Source: Curvularia sp. ZM96
Taxonomy: Eukaryota; Ascomycota; Dothideomycetes; Pleosporales; Pleosporaceae
DNA: 64,000 bases
NCBI GenBank assembly: GCA_022457065.1
Contig: JAJGBQ010000009.1
Span: 372,001 to 436,000, forward strand
Direction of reading: 5' to 3'
In this document: piece by piece, positions 11,018 to 21,075 of the stretch
How positions within the stretch are numbered: the first letter of the stretch is position 1
How the letters are laid out: each line of letters starts with the position of its first letter
Notes under the pieces: model-generated
The model's database searches: none
What the model was told of the DNA's origin: nothing
Seen by the model: only the letters and a program-made list of their open reading frames with translations
Position numbers and translations under genes: made by a program

Positions 11018-12084
11018 ATATATGTATGAGTTACGGATCTCCATTTGTTCTCGAGTATTGTTGTGGAAAATAAAAAGTGTGGCGAAAGAATTGCGGTATC
11101 GGCAACTTTGACAACATTTTTCAATGCTTACGTTAGCCTCAAACATTAATTTTAACCACAACCATGGCTTCCCTGTTGCCTATTTTTGTTACCCGTTTGT
11201 CTTCATTCTCACTGTTCCTCTTTTGAGAGCTGGAATTTCCTAGAAAACACACCGCTTTGTCACCCTGAAAGCCGTCTTCTCATTTGAGAGCGAGTATCAT
11301 CTTCCTAAACTGTGTAGTTACGTCTATCATTGGACTTGTTTAGCGAATCCAGCTAGTAACGCCAGGTTGAATCGGTTCTATCACATTGCTCGTGGTATAA
11401 GTTGTCATTGCTTGGTAACTAGCGGAGGACTTCAACTGAAGTTGACTAACTACAGCTATGCACTTATATCAATGCTAAGCAAAACTGCCCTACAAGCTAC
11501 AGTGGGCGCTTAAATCACCTCGTATGGCCTTTCTATCCAGCCCCTTAATGCTGCAAGCCTCCTTTTACCAGCACTTGCCGACAAATAGCCCCAAGTCGTT
11601 AATGTGTCCATCTAAACACAAATCCATTGGTCACTATAAGCACACCACCTTAGGTTTCACCAAGATTATAGGGAGTAAATAAATTTTCGCGCTTCTGCTA
11701 CATTTTGGGGCTAGACAGTAGCCGGCTGGTTCACGGGATCGCCATTCTGGATTGACGTCACACAGCCATGTCATGCGCTTTTGCTACTCTCGAAGCCTGC
11801 TACCCAGTCAAAAATCTGCATTAACCAGCTTCCTAACTAGCCAGTGGGTGTTGTTGGGTCTGTAGGTGAAACCCAAGGTGGCTTAGGGTGCAGTACCACC
11901 CCGCCGTCTACTTGCATCTTCATGCTGCGCACGCTGATAGCTATTCCTATTGCTCAAAAGACAAGAAAAGAAACGCCCTTCCTCTCTCGCAATACCAGCA
12001 CCCCATTTACTTGTCTCTTCTTGTCATAGCCGTGCTTTGTAGATATGGCAACTATGAACTCAAATTGTTCCCAGTCGCATTCGT
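11018..12084. other. No gene recognised
   Basis: Intergenic stretch of about 1 kb downstream of the syntaxin gene. I see no recognisable frame, RNA gene or repeat. Confidence 0.4.
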
Positions 12085-13286
12085 CTATTTGGGTTTCAGC
12101 TCAAAGTACAATCCAAGGATCAGTGCAATCACGCATAGAACTGTGATGATAGTTAACAGGATGTACCATTTGCGTCTTCTAGCCCGCTTCGCCGACTGGA
12201 TGGCCTTGTCTAGCTCTCGATTTGCGTTTTCGCTATCGTCCTTGACTTCCATATTTTGGCGTTCTGCTTGTTCGATTTGCGATCCCTGGTAGGTGATGTG
12301 CTCGTTAAGCTGCGTAAACAGTGTAGCAAGCTCGCTCATGGTCTTTTCGATGCGCTGGATGTCGTTGTGGCGCGCACGTACCGCGCCAAGAACACTGGCC
12401 GCTTGACCACTACGGTTGGATTTGAGCTAAGGCTGGGTTAGATACGGGTTCCTTTTTGTGCAACTCTCAATTCATACTTACAGCCTGGGTAAAGATGCCC
12501 TCGTCGCCCAAGTCGGCATTGGCCACCTCTTCAACCTCGGCATCTGTAGCGTCGGGGTTGATGATGCGGTACTGCCTTCCGATAGCTTCGCGGTGCCTCT
12601 TGGAATAATCAGCTTCCTCCTTCTGGAAATCCTCGAGCTGGCTCTTGAACGTCCTCTTGAGCGCCTCAACCTGAGACCTCTTTGTCTTATTATTAGGATC
12701 GCGTGCAGCATCCCTCTCCAAAAACTTGATCTCGTCCTTGATTTGTGTATTCCTGATCTGCGTGTTGGTTACAATTGCCTCGAGTTCGGCGCTAGAGCGG
12801 TTGTCAGGCGAAGAAAGCAGGCGCTGGTGGATGCTGGCAATGGTTTGGATATCCGAGGTTAGCTGTCCGATTCGCTCTTTTGCGCCTTCAATGCGCGCAA
12901 AGAAATCATTTCGGCTCAAAGGCTGGGCTCCAGGCGCCTCCATGGTGTTGCTCTGCGCAGGCAAGCTGCTCATAGTCACGTCTGTATGAGGGACGTTTGG
13001 CGCATTCGTGTTGGACGGGCTCAAGGCATTAGCTTGCGAGTATTGCGGTGGCTGCAAGTAATTCGACTCGTCATGGCGCTGGAGGGGTGCTAGAGGATTG
13101 AGCTGTTGCTGCGGCTGGTCATACTATACTGCCGCATCAGTATCGTGATGTTATGTTGGGAATGCGACTACTTACACTTCCGCCATATGGGTTGGAAGAG
13201 CCATAGCCGTCACCACCACCGTACGGATTTGCCTGCGGATCATACCCTCCTCCGACCTGTCTGTGCTGTTGGTAGTTCGATGTCAT
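12085..13286 (-). CDS. Plasma-membrane syntaxin, Qa-SNARE (Sso1/2-like)
   Basis: Three exons give 364 aa: 13286-13176, 13123-12482 and 12426-12085. Introns are 52 and 55 bp with GTAAGT donors. The N-terminus is Gln/Gly/Pro/Tyr-rich and disordered. The Habc bundle of syntaxins follows (DFFARIEGAKERIGQLTSDI to about residue 245). The SNARE motif is in exon 3 (QRIEKTMSELATLFTQLNEH, then the ITYQGSQIEQ region). A basic KRARRRKW stop-transfer patch leads into a C-terminal membrane anchor (YILLTIITVLCVIALILGLY) and a four-residue tail. This is the exocytic t-SNARE that pairs with Sec9 and the Snc v-SNARE at the plasma membrane. All parts are intact, so it is probably functional and conserved. Confidence 0.93.
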
Positions 13287-14255
13287 GTCGGATATATGGT
13301 GGGGTAGGTTGGTAGCGAAAAAAACAAAACAATGGGTTCGGGATGGCGCGGTGGTCCTTGAGAAGCAGCTGCATAAGCTACAGATAAGATACGCTATTGG
13401 GGTGTGAGCCTAGGTACTATACGCGTCTTGCGCGAGCCCGAGGCTAACAGTAGTAAAGAACCAAGATCTAGTTAGCTTGCAGGCAGAAAATGCTGCACTA
13501 CATATCAGTGTACATATGTACATATATACGTGTGTGTTATATCGCAGCTGTGGCATGTGGGGAGCGCACTCAATAAGTGCGGATTGACTATTATGGTAAC
13601 CAACAAGTGCTTACGAAGTACTTCGCCTTTCGATCGGTAGACGGGGCCACACAGTGCAGCCTTGACCGCTGTCGCATAATCAAACCTTAAATTAACGGCA
13701 CAACACAGCAACTCATCGTTCATAGCGTCACCTACAGCGACAAGACTACTCGAGGTGCGTGCTCTTCACAGGTGCTTCTACACGCCGTCGGTTCTAGAGC
13801 TTATCTTGGCAGGAGGGTTCCCCAGTCTACTCAGACTACTCGTGATGACACGCAAATAGAACGCCTAAGACAGAGGAATGAAGAAAGGCAAGTCGCCTTC
13901 ATTGCACTCCTTCTGCTCTTGTTGTCTACTCTCCTGTGAGCCCTAGCCAATTAGCCCATGATGTTGGCAGCGAGCCAGTCGGATGCTTTGGGGCCAAAGC
14001 TGGAAGTGCTACAAGTTACAAGTGAAGGAATCTGCTCTCATGCTGCTGACCACGAGTAGTTGAGGTTAGCACTTAGGATCATGCTGGAAGAATAATCATT
14101 ACCGTGAGCGACGATCACGTGATTACCATCTCGCCAAGGTAGTTAGACGATCCTGGGATGGCAGGAACGGTGGCGTTAATCATCTAAACCCACAAAAGCC
14201 GTTATGATTTGGCGTGCTGAGCTAACTGACATTGCACTGCATATCGATGTAAGTA
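13287..14255. other. Syntaxin upstream region, no gene recognised
   Basis: This holds the presumed syntaxin promoter (13287 to about 13500) and further intergenic DNA. No domain-bearing frame is seen. Confidence 0.4.
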
Positions 14256-14425
14256 CTGTCATTAGCGATTGCGGCCTAACCCCTGTAGGCAGCGTTCCAA
14301 AAGTCCAGTCATCAGAACATCGTGGATTGACCAATCACATCAATGGTTCTGCAGCTGACTTCTTTTGCTAAGTTAGACCTATACGGAAGGTGGGGCTGCT
14401 CAAATCTATCACGCAGCTATCCCAA
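14256..14425 (+). mobile_element. MITE family 2, truncated copy
   Basis: The left end (CTGTCATTAGCGATTGCGGC) follows a TA dinucleotide. The body matches the reverse complement of the full copy at 28455-28648 through GCAGCTGACT and ACGGAAGGTGGGGCT. The right inverted repeat is not recognisable, so this copy is truncated or decayed. Confidence 0.7.
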
Positions 14426-14786
14426 GTGGATACATTCCAACCTTCCCGCCGTCAGAGAAGCATGTAGAACTAAGGTCTGAATCATATTAGAAGTAAACGC
14501 AGTTTGTCACGCAGTCAACTTACGGTAGACTCATGGCTTTGCTTCCTTACAAATAAGGTGCGCTTTAGTAATGCCAGGACCTTAGGAAGGCTTGGGTACA
14601 GGCATGACTACGTATGATTACGCTTTCAAGAACGTGACTGAGGACCCATAGTATAAAGAAGCTGTTTCGGTCTCCCGTAGTCCGCTTCTGACATCCTCGT
14701 AGTTGGCCAAAAATCGACTTGCGCTACCTTACCGCTTGAATGTAGCTGTAGGATGGCACACCCTGGTAACACATGCCAGTCTAAAC

Positions 14787-15742
14787 ATGTCCAGCACTTC
14801 GAATAGGACAATATGGCTTGTAGCGACTGTCATTGTGCTGCTTGCTGTAGCTCTTGCCGCCTCAACGTTCTGGATCCTGCTCTCAGAACAAGCCGCTACG
14901 GCAGGTCTGTTCACCCTAAACGTGAGGAACCCCCAGCCCTACGCGTTAAACCGAGACAGCAAGCTAAACCAGTCCAGTTCAATCTTACCAAGACGCCTTC
15001 ACCATCCTTTTTACAGAGCGACTTATTACAAAATATACAACGTGGGACTACTGGGAACCTAGTTGCTGCAGCCACAAAAACTTCTGATGCTGCCGGTAAC
15101 GCGCAGAGGGCAGTCAGCTCAACAGTAGCTTCTATACCGCAGATCGAAAATCATTTGCCGACCAATTGCTCTTTTGGCATGATCCGGTTCTGCATCGGGT
15201 TCACGCGCAGTAGGTCCTGCAGCAGCCCGCGATTTACTGTTTCAGCAATTGTACTAGACAAGATCCAGGACCTGCCAAGCCCGCTCAGAGATGTCATTCA
15301 AGCGCATGTAAAAGAGCTGTCTTCCCTGCCAGGCAGCCTAAACAGCCTACCTACAGCGATCGTCGGGTGCTTAAGTACGGGGCCTCTTTCGTTGATCATA
15401 CTGCTATTGTTGTCTTGGTATGTTACATGTGGGTATCCCACTCGTTCTACAGGTTTTCTTCGAAACATTGCCCCCAGGAAGCAGGTGGTTGTTCACTTTG
15501 GCGTAGGACTCATCTGCTGCGTACCCTACGTCGTGCTTGTTGTTGTGCAGCACAATGTCATCAGAGCTGTCAAACAGCTTCCAGACTGGGTAGAGATAGA
15601 GGCCGGCGAGGTCTTTGGCATCAGCATTGGAGCGATGGTCTGTGCTATCACCTTTGCTGCATTTTCAGCAATTCTCTCGGGCTATATCCGTGCTCAGAGC
15701 ATAAGAGAAATGTCTGGGACGATCCCTTCGATATATCACTGA
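14787..15742 (+). CDS. Multi-pass membrane protein of unknown function
   Basis: Two exons join in phase: 14787-14921 and 15017-15742, giving 286 aa. The 95-bp intron has donor GTGAGG and acceptor TTTTTACAG. The N-terminus has one helix (IWLVATVIVLLAVALAASTF). A polar loop of roughly 150 residues follows. The C-terminal half has three more hydrophobic helices (SLIILLLLSWYVT, FGVGLICCVPYVVLVVV, ISIGAMVCAITFAAFSAIL). The loop contains four Cys in about 25 residues (NCSFGMIRFCIGF, RSCSS) that could form disulfides. This topology recurs in uncharacterised fungal membrane proteins, but I recognise no named family. Confidence 0.6.
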
Positions 15743-16082
15743 TGTCACTGGTTCATCCACTAGCAAAAGGCGCGGCAAATAGGAGTGGAACTTGTTGTAG
15801 ATTCATGTTGTAATTGTTGTTTATGTAGGTTGATGTGATGACGCTTACTTTGCAGCTCATGCTTACCCTCTAGCTCATCACAGTTTAATAAGATGCTACA
15901 TTAATCATTTAACTTAGTATTTAACTAACTAGTTATTTGTGGTTTTATACGTCTTAATCTCTTCATCTGAACAACTTTCCTTGTAACCTTGAATTTCTAA
16001 GCCTTTCTAAGAAGAGCGGTTATCTCTGCAGTCAAGATATACATTAATCACGTGTAGACAAGCACTGTCGTCAAGAACGGAG

Positions 16083-17042
16083 GTGCTAGGGCCTGCGCAC
16101 CCCTCTACGTTAGCAAGCATGGGTAAATCAAGATTAGAGCTAGACGGCCAGGGTAACTATGGAGAGGCGGAGGAAATGTATAGGCAGACCAAGGCGCTAA
16201 GAGAAAAGACGCTTGGGTCTGCGCATCCTGACACGTTGACCAGCATGAACAACTTGGCAGAAGTGCTGAGCAGCCAGGGCAAGTACGAAGAGGCAGAGGA
16301 GATGCACAGACAGACTATAGTGCTAAGAGAGAAGGTGCTGGGGCCCAAGCATCCCGACACCCTAACGAGCATAAGTAACTTAGGAGTAGTGCTACATAGC
16401 CAGGGCAAGTATATACAGGCGGAGGCAATGCACAAATACACGCTGGCAGTAAGAAAGAAAATGTTAGGGCCCAAGCATCCTAACACGCTGACAAGCATGA
16501 ATAACTTGGCAGGAGCGTTAGACAGCCAGGGAAACTACGAAGAGGCGGAGGCGATGCACAGGCAGACGCTGGCATGGCGAGAGAAGGTGCTGGGGCCCGA
16601 GCATCATAAGACGCTGACGAGCATGAATAACTTAGGGGCAGTGCTACATAGCCAGGGCAAGTACAAGGAGGCGGAAGCGATGCACAGACAGACCATGGCG
16701 CTAAGAGAGAAGGTGCTGGGGCCCGAGCACCCCTCTACTCTAACCAGCATGAATAACTTAGGATTAGAGCTAGAGAACCAGAGAAAGTACAAAGAAGCGG
16801 AGAAAAAGTACAGGCAGACCATGGAGCTAAGAGAGAAAGTGCTAGGGCCTAAACATCCTGACACGCTGATAAGCATATACTGCCTGGCCTACCTCCTCGC
16901 AGGACAACGTCACTACAAGAAGTCTATCCCGCTGTACAAAAGAGCATATGCACCATGCCAAACTATGCTTGGAGCAGAACATCCGATTACACGCGCATGT
17001 TATCAGCACTACACTCAAGCGCAAGCACATTGTAAGGGTTGA
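16083..17042 (+). CDS. Kinesin-light-chain-type TPR array (NLR C-terminus-like)
   Basis: The protein is seven near-regular 42-residue TPR units. Each unit carries the KLC-type core G-K-Y-x-E-A-E-x-M-H-R-Q-T, then R-E-K-V-L-G-P-x-H-P-x-T-L-T-S-M. The array ends in HPITRACYQHYTQA, a natural-looking C-terminus. The first ATG in frame is 16119. The open repeat-like frame extends upstream past it (TEVLGPAHP and CRQALSSR), so the true start or an upstream exon lies to the left. In ascomycetes this repeat type usually forms the sensor end of NB-ARC or NACHT receptor-like proteins, with a nucleotide-binding domain N-terminal to it. No such domain is present between the membrane-protein gene and the array. 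It is therefore either a stand-alone TPR protein or the surviving tail of a receptor gene. Confidence 0.75.
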   Translation: MLGPAHPSTLASMGKSRLELDGQGNYGEAEEMYRQTKALREKTLGSAHPDTLTSMNNLAEVLSSQGKYEEAEEMHRQTIVLREKVLGPKHPDTLTSISNLGVVLHSQGKYIQAEAMHKYTLAVRKKMLGPKHPNTLTSMNNLAGALDSQGNYEEAEAMHRQTLAWREKVLGPEHHKTLTSMNNLGAVLHSQGKYKEAEAMHRQTMALREKVLGPEHPSTLTSMNNLGLELENQRKYKEAEKKYRQTMELREKVLGPKHPDTLISIYCLAYLLAGQRHYKKSIPLYKRAYAPCQTMLGAEHPITRACYQHYTQAQAHCKG

Positions 17043-17114
17043 CTGTAGCGGAGAGTAATATCTCAGAGAAGTGTAATGTCGCGGATGAGACACGGTGTTG
17101 TGCATAGATAGCTT

Positions 17115-17370
17115 GAGAAGTAACCTTTATATTCGTATCTGGAGTCTTGACATATCGGGCTATAAAGGCTCAACACCTATGGTACGATTATACCAAGGAG
17201 TGTGGCTTGCTCAATACTGCAAAATTCGTGATTGGCCAGTTTGCTGGTTGTTGATTAGTGACGTGATTGCGGCACGGTAAAAGGATTGCGGTACAATCGA
17301 TTGGAGGAATCCTCTAAACTGCTTACCGTCCGTGGGTGTAAGCATGTTGAACGTGAGCATACGCTCAAGC
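17115..17370 (+). repeat. SINE-like element (plus strand)
   Basis: The head contains GGCTATAAAGGCTCAACACC. The A-box-like part is GGCACGGTAAAAGGATTGCGG (17271-17290 region), and the B box is degenerate (AGGAATCCTC). The hairpin-forming tail reads AACTGCTTAC...GTAAGCA. Confidence 0.55.
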
Positions 17371-18310
17371 AGTTAGCTGTCATCAGCATATCACGCATAC
17401 TAGGCACACAAAGAACGACATATGCAGATTCAGAAGCTAGAAGTTGGATATATAGTGAAGAGATGGTTAACTACTTATGTACAGCAATACCTTCTTTCAA
17501 ACGCCGTAACAATCAATCAAGTGGGTCCTAGTAGGTTCAGAATTGGATTGGTTGGCTACCTCTTTAGGCCTCGCAATTCTACACATAAGTTTAATTGCTA
17601 CCCAGATAGGCAAGCGGGTCTCTGACAGAGCCCGGATTGAATTGCTTGTTGCGGACTGTGCTTTTGCTAACGATGATCTCGCGTGCGACGTTGAAGACGA
17701 GTTAGTTTGCCTTGCACCCCGTGCTCTATCACGATCGTTTGCGCTTTCTCCAGTTTCAACAAGCGAGGGTAATAGGCCTTATAAATAGACATATTCCGCT
17801 GCGTTTTCAACACATTCACGCATAGAACACACATAATTACTCCGAGTCTATCTCCACGTCAGACCTAATTCCGCTAAGCACTGTGTGTTTTGGCATACCC
17901 GCTGATGCGATTAACGTTGCGTAGCAACACGGGTTGGTAATAAGGCAGTACATATTGTATATGGCGCTATGCCTTGTGAAGCTGAGGTGTGGCGTTCACC
18001 TAGAAGCTTCCATGTGTAAATGAAATGATGGCAATTCTTAGAACACATCGCCCACTTCTGGTGCTAACTCAAGTCGCTTCCGAACACCCACACGGTTGCT
18101 CTCCAGGTCGCCAATCTTGATAGAACGGATTCGGCCAGTCTAGCACTGGCGCAGCTCCTCTCTCCAGGAGCATCAAGGGCTTGGGCTGCTCGCTTGGGAT
18201 CTTTATCATCGCAGCCCAGTTGATTGACGTACGAGTCAAATAGTAGACAATGCATGGCCGATGAGTTGTCCTCAGTCTGAAAATTCCGGTACGGTGGCCT
18301 TCACTTTGTA
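17371..18310. other. No gene recognised
   Basis: Only short frames without domains are found. I see no promoter-like or RNA feature. Confidence 0.4.
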
Positions 18311-18331
18311 CTTCTTCTTCTTCTTCTTCTT
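18311..18331 (+). repeat. CTT trinucleotide microsatellite
   Basis: Seven uninterrupted CTT units, not in a recognised gene. Confidence 0.9.
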
Positions 18332-18639
18332 GACATCCTTTTTGGAGGTGGGTGATATCAGGTCCTGTGGATTATTAAGTGTAGGGGTCTGATCAGGGTA
18401 GATCTAATCGTCCCCTACTGATGGGACTTCCTTTTGAGCCGTCAGAGGTTCCTCTCGAGATGTGATTAATCCCCTCTGATCAGCCTCGTTTGCCAGTTCC
18501 GTTGCGTTATCTTTCCACTCTAGTTCTGTGTCACCTTGTGAGTTGGAACGATATCTGAGATTGCCTAGTCATGTGTACAGTACATGGGCATGTATTCCTG
18601 TTGGCCCTAAACATTAGCACACTGACGTTACGATCTTTG

Positions 18640-18760
18640 AAAAATTGCAAACTGCTCACTCAAACTGATGACGCTCATAAGCAGTAAGCAATTGGAAGGA
18701 TGCGACGCTAGACGCTGTGCTACAATCTTTTCGACCATGCCACGGCCACACGACTGTTCA
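18640..18760 (-). repeat. SINE-like element (minus strand)
   Basis: Read on the minus strand it contains GTGGCATGGTCGAAAAGATT (A-box region) and a decayed B-box position, then TTGCTTACTGCTTATGAGCG and CAGTTTG. It belongs to the same family as the element at 45805-45990. Confidence 0.55.
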
Positions 18761-19004
18761 GAGATGAGTTCAACCACTGTTCAGGCCATAGACCTTATCT
18801 GTCCGTCAGGCCCCTAGCTTGGCCCATCCCTGTGTCATCCGGCAGCGTCACCCGATGCCGCAAGCGAAAGACACGAAGAACACAATGGGAACTTGTAGCA
18901 TTTCGACCCACGCATATAGATAAAATGTTCAAGCGCCCCCTTAACACTTACATGCAGAGACCAATCAGATATGAGTCGCATGATCTGATCTGCTGATCTG
19001 TAAG

Positions 19005-19140
19005 TCGTGGTGCTATAAAGATATGTTAGTCTGTAGGATAATTGCTGCGCAGCGCTTCGGCTGTGATCCTCCAAACTACTTACTGGTTCTTGCGTGGAAG
19101 CGCTTTCAGCGACCGTATGTAACATGGCGTGCATACGTAT
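19005..19140 (+). repeat. SINE-like element upstream of the sterol-reductase-like gene
   Basis: It contains the family core GCGCAGCGCTTCGGCTGTGA, then ATCCTCCAAACTACTTACTG and a GGCGTGCATACGTATACATA end. It closely parallels the copy at 48507-48790. It lies within 250 bp of the start codon of the flavoenzyme gene. Confidence 0.6.
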
Positions 19141-19145
19141 ACATA

Positions 19146-19173
19146 CAGTGATTAGCGATTGCGGCTTCAACAA
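19146..19173 (+). mobile_element. MITE family 2 terminal repeat, solitary end
   Basis: CAGTGATTAGCGATTGCGGC follows a TA dinucleotide and is identical to the family 2 terminus at 28.6 kb. No opposite end is found, and coding sequence begins about 75 bp on. It is a single leftover end sitting in the proximal promoter of the next gene. Confidence 0.65.
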
Positions 19174-19247
19174 CCTCACCTCACAGCATTAGCCGTAGCC
19201 AAGAACAAATATTGCCGTCTCTCGTTCTGCGCCAAACCGCGCAGAAA

Positions 19248-20765
19248 ATGGAGCGTCACAAAATGATCGTAGGAGCAGTGCGCTCTCGCGTCCAACACTT
19301 TTACGCCACAAAAGCAGCTTTCCGCATCTATCACGGCAGCACAAACAGCACACGGCGCGCAGATTTCGACCGCGATGCCATTGTCGACGTCAGCACCCTC
19401 AATCACATCGTCTTCTTCAACCATGACACCAAAACCGCCCTGGTCGAACCCAACGTCCCCATGGACGTCCTCGTCCAGGAAACCATGAAAGCCGGCTTAC
19501 TTCCACCCGTCGTCATGGAATTCCCAGGCATCACCGTCGGCGGAGGCTTCGTCGGGACCGCCGGCGAAAGCAGCAGCTTCAAGTACGGCTTCTTCGACCG
19601 AACCGTGCTAAGCGCTGAAGTCGTGCTCGCAGACGGCACGCTCGTGACCGCATCTGCCAGCCAGAATGCCGACTTGTTCGAAGGACTCCGAGGCAGTTTC
19701 GGGACTCTGGGCGTACTAACAATGGTAGAGATGCAATTGATCCCACTGAGACAGATGGTCGAAGTGACATACCATCCCACGTTCTCGTTTGAAAATGCAA
19801 CAGGAAAGATGAAGTATCACGCGAGCGACGCACGAAACGACTATGTCGACGGCGTTATATTTTCGAAAGGCACGGGCGTCATTGTCACAGGTCGACTCGT
19901 TGATACGCCTACCTCTACGTCTTCCCATCTTCCCATCCAACGCTTCTCCCGGCCGTGGGACGAGTGGTTCTGGATCCACGCGCGGACCGCCTCGTCCCGT
20001 GGCATCATCACTAAAGAACTGGTACCCATCCAAGACTACCTCTTCCGGTACGACCGCGGCGCCTTCTGGATGGGCATGTACGCCTACAGGCACTTCATGG
20101 TGCCGTTCACGTGGCTGACGCGCTTCCTGTTTGATTACTTTATGCACACACGCATCATGTATCATGCCTTGCATGCGTCGGGACATACAGATCGCTACAT
20201 CATTCATGACATTGCGTTTCCAGCTGATAATGCTGCGCCGTTTCTTGAGTATGCCGACGAGGCGTTTGGCTTGTATCCTATTTGGCTGTGTCCGCTGCGC
20301 CGAGATGGCAGGAGCTCAATGGGTCATGCGAAGCCGTTCAGTGGGCTGGTTGGCGGCAAGCAAGTATACGGGTATGAGGGTGAGAATATCAGTGTCGGGC
20401 TGTGGGGCCCGTATCCGTCTAACGAAGCAGAATTCGTCCGTGCGAACCGTGAGATCGAAGCGAAGATGCGGGAGCTGGGCGGTTTGAAATGGCTCTACTC
20501 GCGCGTGTTTTACAGTGAAGGTGAGTGGTGGCAGGTCTACGACAAGCACGAGTACGACAAGCTCCGTCGGAAATACCACGCCACGTCTCTGCCTTCGATA
20601 TGGGACAAGGTCAAGGATCGAGGGCCGAAACAAGACTTTGGCACGGGCGTCAAGGGCTTGTTGAAGAGGCTTGTGAAAAGCAATGCGTTCTTATCCGGTC
20701 TCTACGGTATATACAAGGCAGTGAAGGGCGGCGACTACATACTAAAGAAGCAGAAAGCCGCTTGA
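19248..20765 (+). CDS. Delta(24)-sterol reductase-like FAD-dependent oxidoreductase
   Basis: This is one intronless exon. I place the start at ATG 19248 (MERHKMIV), giving 505 aa; the frame is open 12 codons further but has no ATG. The PCMH-type FAD-binding domain fills the first 200 residues. It shows YHGSTNSTR, VEPNVPMDVLVQ, the FPGITVGGGF motif with GTAGESSSFKYG, and VLADGTLV, ending in SFGTLGVLTMVEM. The C-terminal half has the family landmarks LYPIWLCPL and WLYSRVFYSEGEWW, then YDKLRRKYHA. This arrangement matches DHCR24/DWARF1, which reduces the C24 double bond of sterols using FAD and NADPH. The N-terminal membrane anchor of the animal enzyme is missing. Substrate in fungi is uncertain, since many keep the ERG4 route for C24(28), so a role in another lipid pathway is possible. 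Its upstream region consists of a SINE-like and a MITE fragment. Confidence 0.88.
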   Translation: MERHKMIVGAVRSRVQHFYATKAAFRIYHGSTNSTRRADFDRDAIVDVSTLNHIVFFNHDTKTALVEPNVPMDVLVQETMKAGLLPPVVMEFPGITVGGGFVGTAGESSSFKYGFFDRTVLSAEVVLADGTLVTASASQNADLFEGLRGSFGTLGVLTMVEMQLIPLRQMVEVTYHPTFSFENATGKMKYHASDARNDYVDGVIFSKGTGVIVTGRLVDTPTSTSSHLPIQRFSRPWDEWFWIHARTASSRGIITKELVPIQDYLFRYDRGAFWMGMYAYRHFMVPFTWLTRFLFDYFMHTRIMYHALHASGHTDRYIIHDIAFPADNAAPFLEYADEAFGLYPIWLCPLRRDGRSSMGHAKPFSGLVGGKQVYGYEGENISVGLWGPYPSNEAEFVRANREIEAKMRELGGLKWLYSRVFYSEGEWWQVYDKHEYDKLRRKYHATSLPSIWDKVKDRGPKQDFGTGVKGLLKRLVKSNAFLSGLYGIYKAVKGGDYILKKQKAA

Positions 20766-20998
20766 GGCCCGGCAACATATAGGTGCACACGTGCATATAT
20801 GACAGAGTACAGGGGCTAGATAGTTCCTAGTCAGATGAGAATGGATTAACTATAAAAAGTAGCAACATGAATTTGCAGGGATGAAAAACACACTATTCTA
20901 AGAAACATTAATTCTGTTTAAAATAATGTGTAGAGAGCAAAGCGCCGCCTTATATAACTAGCCTACTTAAGGCGACAGGGTGCAGTGAACAGGAAATC
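20766..20998. other. Downstream region
   Basis: Short AT-rich spacer after the flavoenzyme gene. Nothing recognised. Confidence 0.4.
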
Positions 20999-21075
20999 TG
21001 CAGGTAACTCTTGTATTATCCAGGTACTGGTAACTTAGTTTGAAGCCATAAGGGCTCATTGCCTATCATTACAGT
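20999..21075 (+). repeat. SINE-like element, head region only
   Basis: GGTAACTCTTGTATTATCCA followed by TAACTTAGTTTGAAGCCATA and AGGGCTCATTGCCTATCATT parallels the heads of the minus-strand copies at 49.4 and 49.7 kb. A clear A/B-box part is not found in the next 200 bp. Confidence 0.55.

Noticed and set aside
16157..17105. Long minus-strand frames opposite the TPR array
   Set aside because: They are antisense shadows of the 126-bp TPR repeats, with the same periodicity.
19403..20633. Several 80-160 codon antisense frames in the sterol-reductase-like gene
   Set aside because: They are shadows of a strongly coding, GC-rich sense frame with a recognised protein family.
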